From Nannocystis sp. (GTDB lineage: Bacteria; Myxococcota_A; Polyangia; Nannocystales; Nannocystaceae), in NCBI GenBank assembly GCA_016712315.1, contig JADJRG010000013.1, positions 2,640,001-2,704,000 of the forward strand: 64,000 nt of DNA, given 5' to 3'. How positions within the stretch are numbered: position 1 is the stretch's first letter; every line of letters starts with the position of its first letter. Below the pieces are notes generated by a model that saw only the letters and a program-made list of their open reading frames with translations, did no database searches and was not told where the DNA came from. Made by a program: the position numbers and the translations under genes. Below, in pieces: positions 63,179 through 64,000 of the stretch.

Positions 63179-63418
63179 GGGTGTTCTCTCCGGCGGAGAG
63201 TAGGAGGGGGAGCGGCGCGAGGGCAATCTCTGGGCGAAGTCTGGGGGGTTCGGGCAGGCGGTGGTAGACCCGCGGTGTGGTGTAGATCACCGATCGGGCG
63301 GGGCAGGGCGGGCGATCTCGCGCGCGGGCCGGCCGGGCGAACTCTCCCGTTGACCGCACAGGAGCGGCCGCCTACGGTCGAGCGGGGGCGCCGCCCGGGG
63401 CGCGTGGAGGGTCGAATT

Positions 63419-63931
63419 ATGGCGATTATCGAGGCGTGGTGGGGGAATACGACGTGGACGGACGACTTGCGGTTTCGCGAGCAGCCAGACGGAGTGTGGC
63501 TGTGTTGCGAGGGCGGCGGCCGCGGGTCTTCGGTGATTACGTGGCGCCATTACATCGGGCCCGATCGGATGGCTCAGGACGGGCTGGCGCTGTCGCCGCC
63601 GGCGCTGATGCTCAAAGGGCGGGCGCCGGATGTGCTCACAAAGCTGGTCTTCCGGCTGACGCAGCGGATCTATGTGAATGACATTCCGGCGGGCGCTGGG
63701 TCTATCGATTATCCGATCACGATCACGAAGCTGCCGAACCTGGCGAACTTCGGGCCGTTGGCGTTCCCACCGCTGGCGTTCCGGGCCCGCAAAGGCCAGC
63801 AGCACCGCTTCGAGACCGAGGTGGTGGTGCAGCGGTGGTTCAAAGGGTCGCGCCCTTATAACCCGAACCCGCCGCCCTTCGATTTGGGGGTGCCGCAGTG
63901 GGGGGTGGTGCTGGACCTCAAGATCGCCTGA
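63419..63931 (+). CDS. 170-residue protein of unknown function
   Basis: No family recognised. Trp/aromatic-rich (MAIIEAWWGNTTWTDDL) with a probable beta-sandwich (SVITWRHYIGPDRMAQDG, YPITITKLPNLANFGPL, VVVQRWFKGSRPYNPNPPP) and only two adjacent cysteines (LCCEGGG). No signal peptide or membrane segment. ATG 63419 with GGAGG at 63406-63410 gives a strong start. It diverges from the MMPL gene; a 240-bp gap between them likely holds both promoters. Possibly a carbohydrate- or lipid-binding fold, a guess from composition. Confidence 0.65.
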   Translation: MAIIEAWWGNTTWTDDLRFREQPDGVWLCCEGGGRGSSVITWRHYIGPDRMAQDGLALSPPALMLKGRAPDVLTKLVFRLTQRIYVNDIPAGAGSIDYPITITKLPNLANFGPLAFPPLAFRARKGQQHRFETEVVVQRWFKGSRPYNPNPPPFDLGVPQWGVVLDLKIA

Positions 63932-64000
63932 GGCGCCTCAGGAGGGGCCCGAGGGCTGCCCGTGTGGAGCCGGCGCCGGCGGGGCGGGGCGGGGGCGGGC

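Overview
The window is GC-rich (my estimate is about 70%) and reads as a chromosomal segment of a myxobacterium, most likely Nannocystales-type Myxococcota. The evidence is the large number of lipoproteins with Ser/Thr/Gly-rich linkers, a giant Cys-rich DGN-repeat lipoprotein, a Ser/Thr kinase-ATPase fusion beside an ECF sigma factor, a DUF1501/c-type cytochrome pair and a eukaryote-type IleS. The taxonomic call is inference from gene content; no rRNA is present.

Left part (0-10.2 kb). A minus-strand RNA cluster (two tRNA-Ser genes and the SRP RNA) is followed by a YyaL/SPATA20-type thioredoxin-fold protein, an orphan D12-class adenine methyltransferase converging on it, a lipoprotein with two LDL-receptor class A-like modules, and an outer-membrane beta-barrel gene split by one missing base. 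Next comes an unusual two-gene unit: a 1113-residue envelope protein (signal peptide, coiled coils, membrane bundle, cytoplasmic P-loop ATPase, C-terminal helix-turn-helix-like region) directly upstream of a small MscS channel. I read it as a split, ATPase-equipped relative of the MscK/MscM architecture. It is the best candidate here for an undescribed system.

Accessory part (10.5-19.4 kb). tRNA-Asn is followed by island-like material: a 5'-truncated DUF1016/YhcG nuclease tail overlapping by ATGA a 533-residue protein of unknown function, a transposase remnant and a TPR protein. A complete arsenic operon follows (arsR-acr3-arsC-arsH) with a readable promoter and overlapping operator. The flavin monooxygenase gene behind arsH is cut by a 1260-bp IS3-family element that itself carries a frameshift in orfB.

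Middle part (19.4-36.9 kb). VWA and ferritin-like lipoproteins, an epoxide-hydrolase-like enzyme, rlmE, a stand-alone rplC with its own promoter and leader hairpin, tatD, thioredoxin, ygiQ, a membrane methyltransferase overlapping an orphan ABC ATPase, then a signalling block: FHA protein, PAS-LuxR regulator, ECF sigma factor (no canonical start codon visible) and a kinase-ATPase-repeat protein.

Right part (37-64 kb). Large lipoproteins, ileS-hisS, the DUF1501/cytochrome operon, pncB-pncA (NAD salvage) divergent from a DUF434 gene, a zinc-ribbon membrane protein convergent with a radical SAM/SPASM enzyme, a PDZ-alpha/beta hydrolase, two small unknowns and an MMPL/RND exporter. No CRISPR array, rRNA operon or prophage was seen. 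Positions 1-98 hold no gene I can identify.
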